From the NCBI RefSeq assembly GCF_000719115.1, contig NZ_JOEA01000022.1:124001-188000 (forward strand): 64,000 nt of DNA. Reading direction: 5' to 3'. Position numbers and translations under genes: made by a program. Under the pieces are notes generated by a model, which was not told the origin of the DNA, did not search any database, and saw only the letters and a list, made by a program, of their open reading frames with translations. Within the stretch, counting starts at the first letter, position 1; every line of letters starts with the position of its first letter. This document shows positions 15,500 through 24,281 of the stretch, piece by piece. Source of the DNA: Lentzea albidocapillata (GTDB lineage Bacteria; Actinomycetota; Actinomycetes; Mycobacteriales; Pseudonocardiaceae).

Positions 15500-16583
15500 T
15501 GTCCTCTACGACCTCGCCGAACGGGTGGCGAACGGCGAGACGGTCGGGGTCGGCACGGTGGTCGCGACCTTCAGTTCCGCGCCCCGGCCGGCGGGTGCGG
15601 CGATGCTCGTGACGCAGGGCGGCGAGGCGGTCGGCAGCGTGTCCGGCGGGTGCGTCGAAGGCGCCGTCTACGAACTGGCGCAATCGTTGGACACCCCGGT
15701 TCTGCAGCGGTACGGCGTGAGCGACGACGACGCGTTCGCGGTCGGGCTGACCTGCGGCGGGATCATCGACGTCTACGTCGAGAAGATCAACGCCGAGACG
15801 TTTCCCCAGCTCGGTGAAGTGGTGGAGACGGTCCGCGCGGAGGAGCCGGTGGCCGTCGCGACGGTCGTCGAGCACCCGGACGGCATCGGGCGGCGCATGG
15901 TCGTCTGGCCAGACCGACGCGACGGCAGCCTGGGGTCTTCGCGGATCGACGACGCCGTCGCGGACGACGCGCGCGGCATGCTCGCTTCGGGACGGAGCGG
16001 CGTGCTGCAGTACGGGCCGGACGGGCAGCGGCGCGGCGAGGGCATGAGCGTCTTCGTGAACTCGTTCGAACCGCCGCCGCGCATGCTCGTGTTCGGAGCG
16101 ATCGACTTCGCCGCGGCGATGGCCCGGCTCGGCGCGTTCCTCGGTTACCGCGTCACCGTCTGCGACGCGCGACCGGTGTTCGCGACGCGCAGCCGGTTCC
16201 CCGAGGCGGACGAGGTCGTCGTCGCCTGGCCGCACAGGTATCTGCAGGCCGAAGCGGCCAAGCTCGACGAACGCACGGTCATCGCCGTGCTGACCCACGA
16301 CCCGAAGTTCGACGTCCCGCTGCTGGAGGTCGCGTTGCGCCTCAAGGTCGGTTACGTGGGGGCGATGGGATCCCGCCGCACGCACGAAGATCGTCTGCAA
16401 CGGTTGCGGGAAGCAGGTTTGACCGAGGGTGAGCTGGGGGCTTTGGCCTCGCCGATCGGCCTGGATCTGGGCGCCAGGACCCCAGAGGAGACGGCGGTGT
16501 CGATCGCCGCCGAGATCATTTCCTTGCGGTGGAAGGGATCCGGCCGCCGTCTGGTCGATCTTGGTGAACCGATTCATCACTGA
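15492..16583 (+). CDS. XdhC/CoxI family molybdenum-cofactor insertion protein
   Basis: A 363-residue protein starting at GTG 15492, overlapping the VWA gene by eight bases. The N-terminal XdhC region is [20 protein letters not shown] with [12 protein letters not shown]. The C-terminal Rossmann region is [52 protein letters not shown] and [20 protein letters not shown]. Such proteins bind molybdenum cofactor, oversee its sulfuration and hand it to xanthine-oxidase-family enzymes. The product should load the large subunit encoded at 17193. Confidence 0.88.
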   Translation: MRDVLYDLAERVANGETVGVGTVVATFSSAPRPAGAAMLVTQGGEAVGSVSGGCVEGAVYELAQSLDTPVLQRYGVSDDDAFAVGLTCGGIIDVYVEKINAETFPQLGEVVETVRAEEPVAVATVVEHPDGIGRRMVVWPDRRDGSLGSSRIDDAVADDARGMLASGRSGVLQYGPDGQRRGEGMSVFVNSFEPPPRMLVFGAIDFAAAMARLGAFLGYRVTVCDARPVFATRSRFPEADEVVVAWPHRYLQAEAAKLDERTVIAVLTHDPKFDVPLLEVALRLKVGYVGAMGSRRTHEDRLQRLREAGLTEGELGALASPIGLDLGARTPEETAVSIAAEIISLRWKGSGRRLVDLGEPIHH

Positions 16584-16662
16584 TCGGGTTGTTGAACTCA
16601 CGAACAGGGAGCAAGCTGGAGTGACCCTCGTCACTCAAGGCCTACCACCCCTGGGAGGGTTC

Positions 16663-17196
16663 ATGCACATCTCGGTCAACGTCGACGGAATGACACACGC
16701 CGACGAGGTCGAACCCCGCCTCCTGCTCGTGCACTACCTACGGGAGCGATTGAGCAAGACCGGCACCGTCGTCGGTTGCGACACCGGCAACTGCGGCGCC
16801 TGCACTGTTCACCTCGACGGCCACAGCGTGAAGTCGTGCCAGATGTTGGCCGTGCAGGCGAACGGGCGCGAGGTCACCACGATCGAAGGCCTCGCTCGCG
16901 ACGGCAAGCTGCATCCCGTGCAGGAGGCGTTCCGGTCGAACCACGCGTTGCAGTGCGGTTTCTGCACTCCCGGCATGATCATGCAGGCCATCGACCTGCT
17001 CGCCGACGAGTCCGATCCCGACGACGAGACCGTGCGCAAAGGCCTGGAGGGCAACCTCTGCCGCTGCACGGGCTACCAGAACATCGTGCGCGCGGTTCAG
17101 GACGCCGCCCAGCGGATGAAACCAGGCGCAGGCCCCAAGCAGGAACAGCACAGCGACGAGCACATCACCGCGACACAGCCGGTAGGTGGCGAATGA
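16663..17196 (+). CDS. Molybdenum hydroxylase iron-sulfur subunit, CoxS-like
   Basis: A 177-residue (2Fe-2S) subunit. ATG 16663 follows CTGGGAGGG. The plant-type cluster ligands are C39, C44, C47 and C59 ([13 protein letters not shown]); the second cluster ligands are C98, C101, C133 and C135 ([17 protein letters not shown]). It passes electrons from the molybdenum site to FAD. The tail after residue 150 is charged and probably flexible. It overlaps the large-subunit gene as ATGA. Confidence 0.92.
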   Translation: MHISVNVDGMTHADEVEPRLLLVHYLRERLSKTGTVVGCDTGNCGACTVHLDGHSVKSCQMLAVQANGREVTTIEGLARDGKLHPVQEAFRSNHALQCGFCTPGMIMQAIDLLADESDPDDETVRKGLEGNLCRCTGYQNIVRAVQDAAQRMKPGAGPKQEQHSDEHITATQPVGGE

Positions 17197-19619
17197 CCGC
17201 CACAGCGGAACCGGAGATCGGCAAGGCCCGGCTCCGCAAGGAGGACGCCCGGCTGATCACCGGCCAGACGAGGTGGACCGACAACCTCCAGCTGACCGGC
17301 ATGCTGCACATGGCCGTGCTGCGCAGTCCCGTCGCCCACGCCCGCATCACCAATATCGACGTCAGCCGCGCGACGGCGATGCCCGGTGTGGCCGTGGTGC
17401 TGACCGGTGAGGACTTCGCCGCCGAGCAGGGCTCGCTGCCGTGCGCGTGGCCGATCACCGAGGACATGAAGTCGCCGCCCGCGCCCGCCATGGCCGTCGA
17501 CCAGGTCAACTTCGCCGGCGAGGCCGTCGCCCTCGTGATCGCCGACAGCGCCTACCACGCCGCGGACGCGCTGGAAGCGATCGACGTCGACTACGACGAG
17601 CTGCCGGTCGTGCTCGACATGGAAGAAGCATTGCGGGACAACGATCTCGTGCACCCGGATCTCGGCACGAACAAGTGCGCGACGTGGATCTTCGACTCCG
17701 CCGAGGCCGGAGCCGGGACGAACGTCGAGGACGAGATCGCGTCCGCGGAGGTCGTGATCGAGCGGACGTTCAAGCAGCAGCGTCTGATCCCGGCGTTCAT
17801 GGAACCGCGGTCGGTCGTCGTGGACACGACCGCGGGCATGTTCACCGTCTGGTCGGCGACGCAGATCCCGCACATCCTGCGCTGGATGCTGTCCGCCGTC
17901 ACGGGCATCTCCGAGCACAAGCTCCGCGTGATCGCGCCGGACGTCGGTGGCGGGTTCGGCGGCAAGCTCCAGGTCACGCCGGAAGAGCTGCTGTGCCTGC
18001 TGGTCGCCCGCCGCATGGGTCGGCCGGTGAAGTGGACGGAGTCGCGCACCGAGTCGATGCTGTCCGCGCACCACGGCCGCGACCAGATCCAGAAGATCAC
18101 GCTGTCCGCCCGCCGCGACGGCACCGTGACCGGCCTGAAGGTCGAGCTGCTCGCCGACATGGGCGCCTACCTGCGCCTGGTCACGCCGGGCGTGCCGATC
18201 CTGGGCGCGTTCATGTTCAACTCGATCTACAAGTTCGCCGCCTACCGGTTCGTGTGCACCAACGTGTTCACGAACAAGGTGCCCACGGACGCCTACCGCG
18301 GTGCCGGACGGCCCGAGGCCACGTTCGCGATCGAGCGGATGATGGACGAGCTCGCGGTCGAGCTCGGCATGGAGCCGATGAAGATCCGCGAGATGAACTG
18401 GATCAGGCACGAGGAGTTCCCGTTCAACACGGTCGCCGGCCTGACCTACGACTCCGGCAACTACGAGGCCGCGACGGCTCGCGCGATGGAGCTGTTCGGG
18501 TACGAGGAGATGCGCGAGGAGCAGGCAAGGCGTCGTTCATCCGGTGATGTGGTCCAGCTCGGCATCGGGATCTCCACCTACACCGAGATGTGCGGCCTGG
18601 CGCCGTCGCGGGTGCTGGGCGCTTTGCGTTATGCCGCAGGTGGGTGGGAGACCGCGTCGATCCGCATGCTGCCCACCGGCAAGGTCGAGGTGATCACCGG
18701 GACCTCGCCGCACGGACAGGGCCACGAGACGGTCTGGTCGCAGATCGTCGCCGACAAGCTCGGCGTGCCGTTCGACGACGTCGAAGTGCTGCACGGCGAC
18801 ACGGCGACATCGCACAAGGGCATGGACAGCTACGGGTCGCGTTCTCTGGCTGTCGGTGGCACGGCGCTGGTGTACGCGGCGGACAAGGTGCTCGCCAAGG
18901 CAAGGACGTTGGCCGCGCACATGATGGAGTGCGACGAGGCGGACGTGGAGTTCGCTTCCGGCTCGTTCTCCGTCCGCGGCACGTCGACGGCTCGGTCGCT
19001 GGGTGACGTGGTGCTGGCCGCGCACGTCGCGCACGACCTGCCGGAGGGCATGGAACCCGGCATGGATGCCGACGCCACGTTCGACCCGGACAACTTCTCG
19101 TTCCCGCACGGAACCCATTTGTGCGCAACGGAAGTCGACACCGAGACGGGCATGGTGCGCATCAGTCGGTACGTAGCCGTGGACGACGTCGGCACGGTCA
19201 TGAACCCGTTGATCGTCGACGGTCAGGTGCACGGCGGGCTCGCGCAGGGCATCGCGCAGGCGTTGTACGAAGAGGCCACGCACGACGAGATGGGCACGTT
19301 GACGACGGCGACGTTCGCCGACTACCTCGTGCCTTGTGCCGCAGACCTGCCGGCGTTCCTCACGGACCGCACGACCACACCGGCGACCTCCAACCCGTTG
19401 GGCGCCAAGGGAGTCGGCGAGGCGGGCACGATCGCCTCGACGCCTGCCGTGGTGAACAGCGTGCTGGATGCTTTGCGACACCTGGGCGTCCGGGACATCG
19501 AGATGCCGATGTCGCCGGAACGGGTGTGGACCGCGCTGCAGGGTCGTCCCGATCCAGGCGCGGATGACGTGGCCGCGGGTGGGCTCGGCTCGATCGACGC
19601 GCAGGGAGGACAGTCATGA
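17193..19619 (+). CDS. Molybdenum hydroxylase large subunit, form II CODH-like
   Basis: An 808-residue molybdopterin-binding subunit of the xanthine oxidase family: [37 protein letters not shown], and [20 protein letters not shown]. The active-site loop reads AYRGAGR (367-373), the form II motif. Form I CO dehydrogenases carry AYRCSFR, whose cysteine binds copper. This enzyme is therefore probably not a true CO dehydrogenase. Its substrate could be a purine, aldehyde or other heterocycle. It forms the complex with the 16663 and 19616 products. Confidence 0.9.
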   Translation: MTATAEPEIGKARLRKEDARLITGQTRWTDNLQLTGMLHMAVLRSPVAHARITNIDVSRATAMPGVAVVLTGEDFAAEQGSLPCAWPITEDMKSPPAPAMAVDQVNFAGEAVALVIADSAYHAADALEAIDVDYDELPVVLDMEEALRDNDLVHPDLGTNKCATWIFDSAEAGAGTNVEDEIASAEVVIERTFKQQRLIPAFMEPRSVVVDTTAGMFTVWSATQIPHILRWMLSAVTGISEHKLRVIAPDVGGGFGGKLQVTPEELLCLLVARRMGRPVKWTESRTESMLSAHHGRDQIQKITLSARRDGTVTGLKVELLADMGAYLRLVTPGVPILGAFMFNSIYKFAAYRFVCTNVFTNKVPTDAYRGAGRPEATFAIERMMDELAVELGMEPMKIREMNWIRHEEFPFNTVAGLTYDSGNYEAATARAMELFGYEEMREEQARRRSSGDVVQLGIGISTYTEMCGLAPSRVLGALRYAAGGWETASIRMLPTGKVEVITGTSPHGQGHETVWSQIVADKLGVPFDDVEVLHGDTATSHKGMDSYGSRSLAVGGTALVYAADKVLAKARTLAAHMMECDEADVEFASGSFSVRGTSTARSLGDVVLAAHVAHDLPEGMEPGMDADATFDPDNFSFPHGTHLCATEVDTETGMVRISRYVAVDDVGTVMNPLIVDGQVHGGLAQGIAQALYEEATHDEMGTLTTATFADYLVPCAADLPAFLTDRTTTPATSNPLGAKGVGEAGTIASTPAVVNSVLDALRHLGVRDIEMPMSPERVWTALQGRPDPGADDVAAGGLGSIDAQGGQS

Positions 19620-20440
19620 TCCCGGCGGAGTTCAAGTACCTGTTCCCGTCCTCTGTGGACGAAGCCGTGCGGATGCTCGCCGCGGAGGGCGAGGACGCCA
19701 AGGTCATCGCGGGCGGGCAGTCGCTCGTGCCGGTGCTGCGCATGCGGCTGGCGGCGCCCACGGCGTTGATCGACATCGGTGGCCTGACCGAGCTGACGGG
19801 CGTGCGCGACGACGGCGACTCGTTGCTCATCGGTGCCATGACCACGCATTACGAGGTGCAGCGCGATCATCTGGTCCAGGACCATGCGTTGTTGCTCCGC
19901 CTGGTCACGGACACGATCGCGGACCCGCAGATCCGGCACCGCGGCACGTTCGGCGGCTCGCTGTGCCACGCGGACCCGGCCGGCGATCTGCTGGCGCCGG
20001 TGCTCGCCCTGGACGCCGTGATGATCATCGCCGGGCCTTCGGGACGTCGTGAGGTGCCCGCGTCGGAGTTCTTCGTCGACTACTTCACGACGGCGCTCGC
20101 CCCCGACGAGATATTGCTCGACGTCCGCGTGCCGAAGTACACGGGCTGGGGCGCGCACTACGAGAAGCTCAACCGGGTCGCGCAGGCGTGGTCGATCGTC
20201 GCGGTCGCGGCGGCCGTGCAGGTGCGTGACGGCGCCATCTCCGCCGCTCGGGTGGGCCTCACCAACGTCGGGTCCGGGCCGTTGCGCGCTACCGAGGTCG
20301 AGGCGGCCCTGGTCGGGCAGCCGGCTACTTCGGAGGCGATCTCCGAGGCGGCACTGCGCGCGTCCTCGGGCGACGGTTACAAGGACAACCTGGCTCGGGT
20401 GCTGACCGGCCGTGCGCTGACGGCGGCGGTCGCGGGATGA
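19616..20440 (+). CDS. Molybdenum hydroxylase FAD subunit, CoxM-like
   Basis: A 274-residue FAD-binding subunit. FAD motifs are AKVIAGGQSLVPVLRMRLA and DPQIRHRGTFGGSLCHADPA (variants of AGGQSLxPxL and the TxGGxxxHxxPA loop). The C-terminal CO_deh_flav_C domain begins near YTGWGAHYEKL. The ATG overlaps the large-subunit stop (ATGA). It takes electrons from the iron-sulfur subunit to an acceptor, probably quinone. Confidence 0.92.
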   Translation: MIPAEFKYLFPSSVDEAVRMLAAEGEDAKVIAGGQSLVPVLRMRLAAPTALIDIGGLTELTGVRDDGDSLLIGAMTTHYEVQRDHLVQDHALLLRLVTDTIADPQIRHRGTFGGSLCHADPAGDLLAPVLALDAVMIIAGPSGRREVPASEFFVDYFTTALAPDEILLDVRVPKYTGWGAHYEKLNRVAQAWSIVAVAAAVQVRDGAISAARVGLTNVGSGPLRATEVEAALVGQPATSEAISEAALRASSGDGYKDNLARVLTGRALTAAVAG

Positions 20441-21033
20441 AGTTGACGCACTCGTTCACGGCACCGGCGCCCGCCGAGGAGGTGTGGGAGGCGCTGATCG
20501 ACCCTGAACGGGTGGCACCGTGCCTGCCCGGCGCCACCCTGACCTCGGTGGACGGCAAGACGTTCAGCGGGGAGGTGAAGGTGAAGCTCGGCCCGGTGCA
20601 ACTGCTGTATCGGGGAAGCGGCGAGTTCGTCGAGATCGACCCGGTCTTGCGCCGTGCCGTCATGAAAGCCGCAGGTAAGGACGCTCGCGGCAACGGCACG
20701 GCCTCGGCGGTGGTGACCTTCGTGGTCGGCGACTCGGTCGAGGTCGAGACCGATCTGGCGATCACGGGCCGTCCCGCCCAACTCGGTCGCGGCCTGATCG
20801 CCGAGGTCAGCGGCAGGCTCGTCGACCAGTTCGCGGAATGCCTGGCGAGCACGCTGGGATCCGTGGATCCTGACGAGGTGGCGCAACAGCAGCATCTCCG
20901 AGTGGTCCCCGACGAGCCGATCGACCTGATCGACACGGCAGGCGTTCCGGTGTTGAAGCGCGTGCTGCCCATCGCGGCGGCGGCGCTGGCGGTCGTGCTG
21001 TTCGTGGTCCTGCGACGCAGGCGGCAGCGCTGA
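20437..21033 (+). CDS. CoxG-like SRPBCC protein with C-terminal membrane anchor
   Basis: A 198-residue protein. Residues 1-145 are a CoxG/SRPBCC domain (MKLTHSFTAPAPAEEVWEAL, VAPCLPGATL, DLAITGRPAQLGRGLIAEVS). The C-terminus is a hydrophobic segment, VLPIAAAALAVVLFVVL, followed by RRRRQR, a typical tail anchor. CoxG is reported to recruit CO dehydrogenase to the cytoplasmic membrane and help deliver electrons, so this may tether the present hydroxylase. ATGA overlap with the FAD subunit gene. Confidence 0.88.
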   Translation: MKLTHSFTAPAPAEEVWEALIDPERVAPCLPGATLTSVDGKTFSGEVKVKLGPVQLLYRGSGEFVEIDPVLRRAVMKAAGKDARGNGTASAVVTFVVGDSVEVETDLAITGRPAQLGRGLIAEVSGRLVDQFAECLASTLGSVDPDEVAQQQHLRVVPDEPIDLIDTAGVPVLKRVLPIAAAALAVVLFVVLRRRRQR

Positions 21034-21059
21034 AGCGTGCAGTCCGGTGGCCGGCGTTC

Positions 21060-22148
21060 GTGCTGGTCACCGGCTTGCTGCTGTCCGCGTGCACCGGCTC
21101 GCCGGTCGTCATCACGTCGGCGCCTCCGCCGTCGTCGACCTCCCAGGGCCCGCCCCCGCCGCGTTCGTTCGTGCTCACCGCGGGCGGCGACATCCTGATC
21201 CACCCGGCGCTGACCGACCAGGCGGTAGCCGACGGAGGCGCGGCCGGACGTGACTTCCTGCCGTTGTTCTCGGGCATCAAGGACACTCTGAAAGCCGACC
21301 TCTCGCTGTGCCACCTCGAGGTGCCGCTGGGCCCGAAGGAGGGCCCGTTCTTCGGCTACCCGGCCTTCCTGGCACCGCCCGAGGTGGCGAAGGGCCTGGT
21401 CGACGTGGGCTACGACTCGTGCTCGACGGCCTCGAACCACACGCTGGACCGCGGCGTCTCCGCGATCACGACGACGCTGGACGCGATGGACGCAGTCGGC
21501 CTGAAGCACACCGGCTCGTTCCGCACGCAGGAAGAGTCGGCGGCGCCGCTGATCCTGGACGCGAACGGCGTGAAGGTGGCGCAGCTGTCGTTCACCTACG
21601 GCTTCAACGGCATTCCGCTACCGCAACCGTGGCGCGCGAACCAGATCAACGCGGCCAAGATCCTGGCCGACGCACGCAAGGCGCGCGAGGCCGGTGCCGA
21701 GGTCGTCGTGCTGTCCGTGCAGTGGGGCAACGAGTACCAGCACGAGGCCACCGCGGACCAGAAGGCCCTGGCCCGTCAGCTGCTCGCCGATCCCGCCCTG
21801 GACCTGATCATCGGGACGCACGTGCACGTCGTGCAGCCGTTCGAGAAGATCGGCAACAAGTGGGTCGCCTACGGGCTCGGCAACGAGGTCGCCCGGCACG
21901 CCGAGCCTCGTGGTGTCACCGAGGAGGGGGCGATCGCGCGGTTCAAGTTCGAGCAGGGGCCCTCCGGGTGGGCTGTGGTCGAGGCTTCCTACACGCCCAC
22001 TTTGGTGGAGCTGGGGCCGCCGATCCGGCTGGTGGACCTGACTCGGGTGCCGGCTTCGGCGCGGCGGACCGAGGCGATCAACCGGACCGAGGGGATCGTG
22101 TTCAGCCTGGGCGCGGACGAGCAGGGGCTGGCTCGCGGCAAGCCTTAG
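21060..22148 (+). CDS. CapA/PgsA-like metallophosphatase-fold lipoprotein
   Basis: A 362-residue secreted lipoprotein with lipobox LLSAC. A PGA_cap domain follows: LTAGGDILIHPAL, LSLCHLEVPLG, DSCSTASNHTLDRG, VVVLSVQWGNEYQ, LIIGTHVHVVQPFE and VAYGLGNEV. These are calcineurin-like metal-site motifs (D, N-H, H-x-H). CapA relatives serve polyglutamate synthesis, but most actinobacterial ones have no known role. From GTG 21060 the signal peptide lacks a positive start. Reading on from CTG 21030, which overlaps the CoxG stop as CTGA, adds LKRAVRWPAF and makes a normal signal peptide. Confidence 0.8.
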   Translation: MLVTGLLLSACTGSPVVITSAPPPSSTSQGPPPPRSFVLTAGGDILIHPALTDQAVADGGAAGRDFLPLFSGIKDTLKADLSLCHLEVPLGPKEGPFFGYPAFLAPPEVAKGLVDVGYDSCSTASNHTLDRGVSAITTTLDAMDAVGLKHTGSFRTQEESAAPLILDANGVKVAQLSFTYGFNGIPLPQPWRANQINAAKILADARKAREAGAEVVVLSVQWGNEYQHEATADQKALARQLLADPALDLIIGTHVHVVQPFEKIGNKWVAYGLGNEVARHAEPRGVTEEGAIARFKFEQGPSGWAVVEASYTPTLVELGPPIRLVDLTRVPASARRTEAINRTEGIVFSLGADEQGLARGKP

Positions 22149-22226
22149 ATCGCCGGAAGGTGTGTACTTGCGAGCGGGATTGGAGCTTCTCCATGTGCGA
22201 CGGTGGTGGAGACGGAAGGAGACGCA

Positions 22227-22832
22227 GTGACCGCTCTACCCGATAGGCCTCCGAGGCGTCTGCTTGCTGTTGCAGCGGGTCCGATGACCGTTGCTCAGTA
22301 CGCCGCGCTCGGAGAAACCGAAGACGGCTATACGGAATTGGTAAACGGCCGTCTGATCATGTCGCCCAGTGCAATCCCCGAGCACAACATGGCTCATTTG
22401 AAACTAGCGGTTCAGCTCCTCAATCAAATACCTGCTGATCTCGAGGTGGTCCAGGATACGGATGTGGATCTGGAACTGGCTACCCCAGACAGGCCTGGCT
22501 ATGTCCGGCGACCGGACGTGATCGTTGTGAAGCGCAGCGGCCTCAAGCGGCGACAAGCCGAAGGTGGCCTCATCAGAGCGACAGAAGTCGTGCTCGCCGT
22601 CGAGGTGATTTCACCGGGTTCGCGAAACACGGACTACCGCGCCAAGCGTGACGAATACGCCTGGGCAGGTATTCCGTTCTACTGGATCATCGACATCGAC
22701 GAGCCGGTCTCACTGGCCCCTATGCATCTGGCCGGAGAGTTCGGCTATCAGGAGGGGCCTGCCGAAACCAGGATCTACGAGGCGATCGAGCCGTTTCCCC
22801 TGAAGATCCAGGTTGATCGACTCATCGACTGA
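22227..22832 (+). CDS. Uma2-family (DUF820) putative endonuclease
   Basis: A 201-residue protein. GTG 22227 is chosen for the GGAAGGAG five bases before it. It has the Uma2 PD-(D/E)XK-like core: MTVAQYAALGETEDGYTELV, NGRLIMSPSAIPEHN, RRPDVIVV, AVEVISPGSRNTDYRAKRDE and YAWAGIPFYWIIDID. The E-V-x-S-P-G-S and K residues are the expected nuclease-like site, but activity is unproven for the family. The 5' half of the gene is visibly richer in A and T than its neighbours, which suggests later acquisition. Confidence 0.85.
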   Translation: MTALPDRPPRRLLAVAAGPMTVAQYAALGETEDGYTELVNGRLIMSPSAIPEHNMAHLKLAVQLLNQIPADLEVVQDTDVDLELATPDRPGYVRRPDVIVVKRSGLKRRQAEGGLIRATEVVLAVEVISPGSRNTDYRAKRDEYAWAGIPFYWIIDIDEPVSLAPMHLAGEFGYQEGPAETRIYEAIEPFPLKIQVDRLID

Positions 22833-23772
22833 GCATGCTCAGCACCCTGTCGTACCGATAAATCCAGGCCTCCGTGATCACATCGTTCACGAACTCCTCG
22901 ACGCGGTCCGGCCCGGGCGCTTTCTCGAGCACCGGCAGGTAGCCGTCCACAGGCAAGAGCGAATCGCTCGTGACGTCCCCGTCCAGCAGCGGCAACGTCG
23001 CCAACCCACACGCGTAGTCGAGCTCAGGCAAAGCCGCCGCCAACGCCACCCCGGCCGCCATCCCGACCGAAGTCTCCAGCGCCGAAGACACCACACACGG
23101 CAGCCCGCACGCTTCGGCCACCTCCAGCGCCTTCCGCACGCCCCCGAGCGGCGCCACCTTGATCACCGCGATGTCCGCCGCCCCCGACACGGCCACCTTC
23201 AGAGGGTCCTCGGCCTTGCGGATCGACTCGTCCGCGGCGATCGGCACCGAGACCCTCCTGCGGACGGCCGCGAGCTCGTCCAGTGTGTGGCACGGCTGTT
23301 CCACGTACTGAAGCCCGCCGGAGGCCTTGTCCATGGCCTTGATCGCGGCCACAGCCGTGTCGACATCCCACAGCATGTTCGCGTCGACCCGGATCGCGCC
23401 CTGGGGCCCCAGGGCGTCCCGCACCGCTTCGAGGCGCGCGCAGTCCTCTTCCAGCGTCGACTCGGCGACCTTCACCTTGGCCGTCGAGCAGCCCGACCTC
23501 GCCACGATCTCGTGCGCCTTCTCGGGGCTGACCACGGGCACGGTGCAGTTGACCGGAATGCGGTCCCGCACCGGCGCCGGCCAGCCGTCGTTCGCTGCCT
23601 CCAGCGCGCAGGCGAGCCAGGCCGCGGCCTCGGCGTCGTCGTACTCCTCGAACGGGCAGAACTCGCCCCACCCGGCCGGTCCTTCGAACAGCAGGCCGGT
23701 GCGCTGGGTGATGCCGCGGAACCGGACGCGCATCGGGATGGAGTAGGCGTGCACGGCCCGATTCAAGCGCAC
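22822..23772 (-). CDS. menC: o-succinylbenzoate synthase
   Basis: A 316-residue enolase-superfamily enzyme of menaquinone synthesis, turning SHCHC into o-succinylbenzoate. The KxK motif is TAKVKVAE; metal ligands are in IRVDANMLWD, YVEQPC and IAADESI; the second-half lysine is in DIAVIKVAPLGG. The start GTG 23772 (VRLNRAVHAYSIPM) is chosen over a longer frame to 23847 because it fits the family N-terminus. It overlaps the upstream lipoprotein gene by ten bases. Its 3' end overlaps the Uma2-like gene by 11 bases. It lies in a two-component operon rather than with other men genes. Confidence 0.85.
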   Translation of the reverse strand: MRLNRAVHAYSIPMRVRFRGITQRTGLLFEGPAGWGEFCPFEEYDDAEAAAWLACALEAANDGWPAPVRDRIPVNCTVPVVSPEKAHEIVARSGCSTAKVKVAESTLEEDCARLEAVRDALGPQGAIRVDANMLWDVDTAVAAIKAMDKASGGLQYVEQPCHTLDELAAVRRRVSVPIAADESIRKAEDPLKVAVSGAADIAVIKVAPLGGVRKALEVAEACGLPCVVSSALETSVGMAAGVALAAALPELDYACGLATLPLLDGDVTSDSLLPVDGYLPVLEKAPGPDRVEEFVNDVITEAWIYRYDRVLSMLSR

Positions 23773-24281
23773 TTCTGGAACTCCAGCGAATGCCCGCCTC
23801 CACGCAGGTTCACCGTGCCGACGGGTTGAGCGGCGAGCAACGTGCACACGATCTGCTGCACAGCAGCGCCACTGAGCTGCGAGACGTCGCTCGAGAGGTT
23901 CACGTCGAGGCCGTTGGCGACGCGGTCCACGGTGGCCGGCGCGGCGTCGAACGGCACCTCGGTGGACAGCCCGCGACCCTGTTCGGCGTTGGTGGGCCCC
24001 TGCGCGAGCAACGCCACGACGTCGAACCCGCTGAGGCTGCCCTCCGGCCGCCCGACAGGCACCACCCTGCCGCCGGGGGAGACCCAGTAGAGCGACGGCG
24101 AGGTGTTCTCGACGGGGCCGCTGGGGGCTGCGAGGCCCGGAATCGGGTCGGTGGGGCGGATGCCGCAGGCGGTGAGGACGGCGAGGACCAGCACCGCGAG
24201 CCCAAGCTCACGCAGGGGTCCCCTCCAGGGGGTCCCCCTGATTTCATTATCCCAGGCGGCACCGACAGTTTTCGGCCTCAC
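23763..24281 (-). CDS. GerM-like lipoprotein of a two-component operon
   Basis: A 172-residue lipoprotein. GTG 24281 overlaps the kinase stop (GTGA). The hydrophobic stretch LGLAVLVLAVLTACG ends in lipobox LTAC. The n-region is unusually long (about 30 residues), so the true start may differ. The body resembles a GerMN/sporulation-type domain: TSPSLYWVSPGGRVVPVGR, DVVALLAQGPT, NGLDVNLSSDVSQLSGAAVQ. A lipoprotein next to a sensor kinase recalls CseA of CseABC and LpqB of MtrAB, which modulate their kinases. A similar role is inferred. Confidence 0.7.
   Translation of the reverse strand: MRPKTVGAAWDNEIRGTPWRGPLRELGLAVLVLAVLTACGIRPTDPIPGLAAPSGPVENTSPSLYWVSPGGRVVPVGRPEGSLSGFDVVALLAQGPTNAEQGRGLSTEVPFDAAPATVDRVANGLDVNLSSDVSQLSGAAVQQIVCTLLAAQPVGTVNLRGGGHSLEFQKCA

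Noticed and set aside
17193..19619. Calling the large subunit a true CO dehydrogenase
   Set aside because: The active-site loop is AYRGAGR. The copper-binding cysteine motif AYRCSFR is absent.
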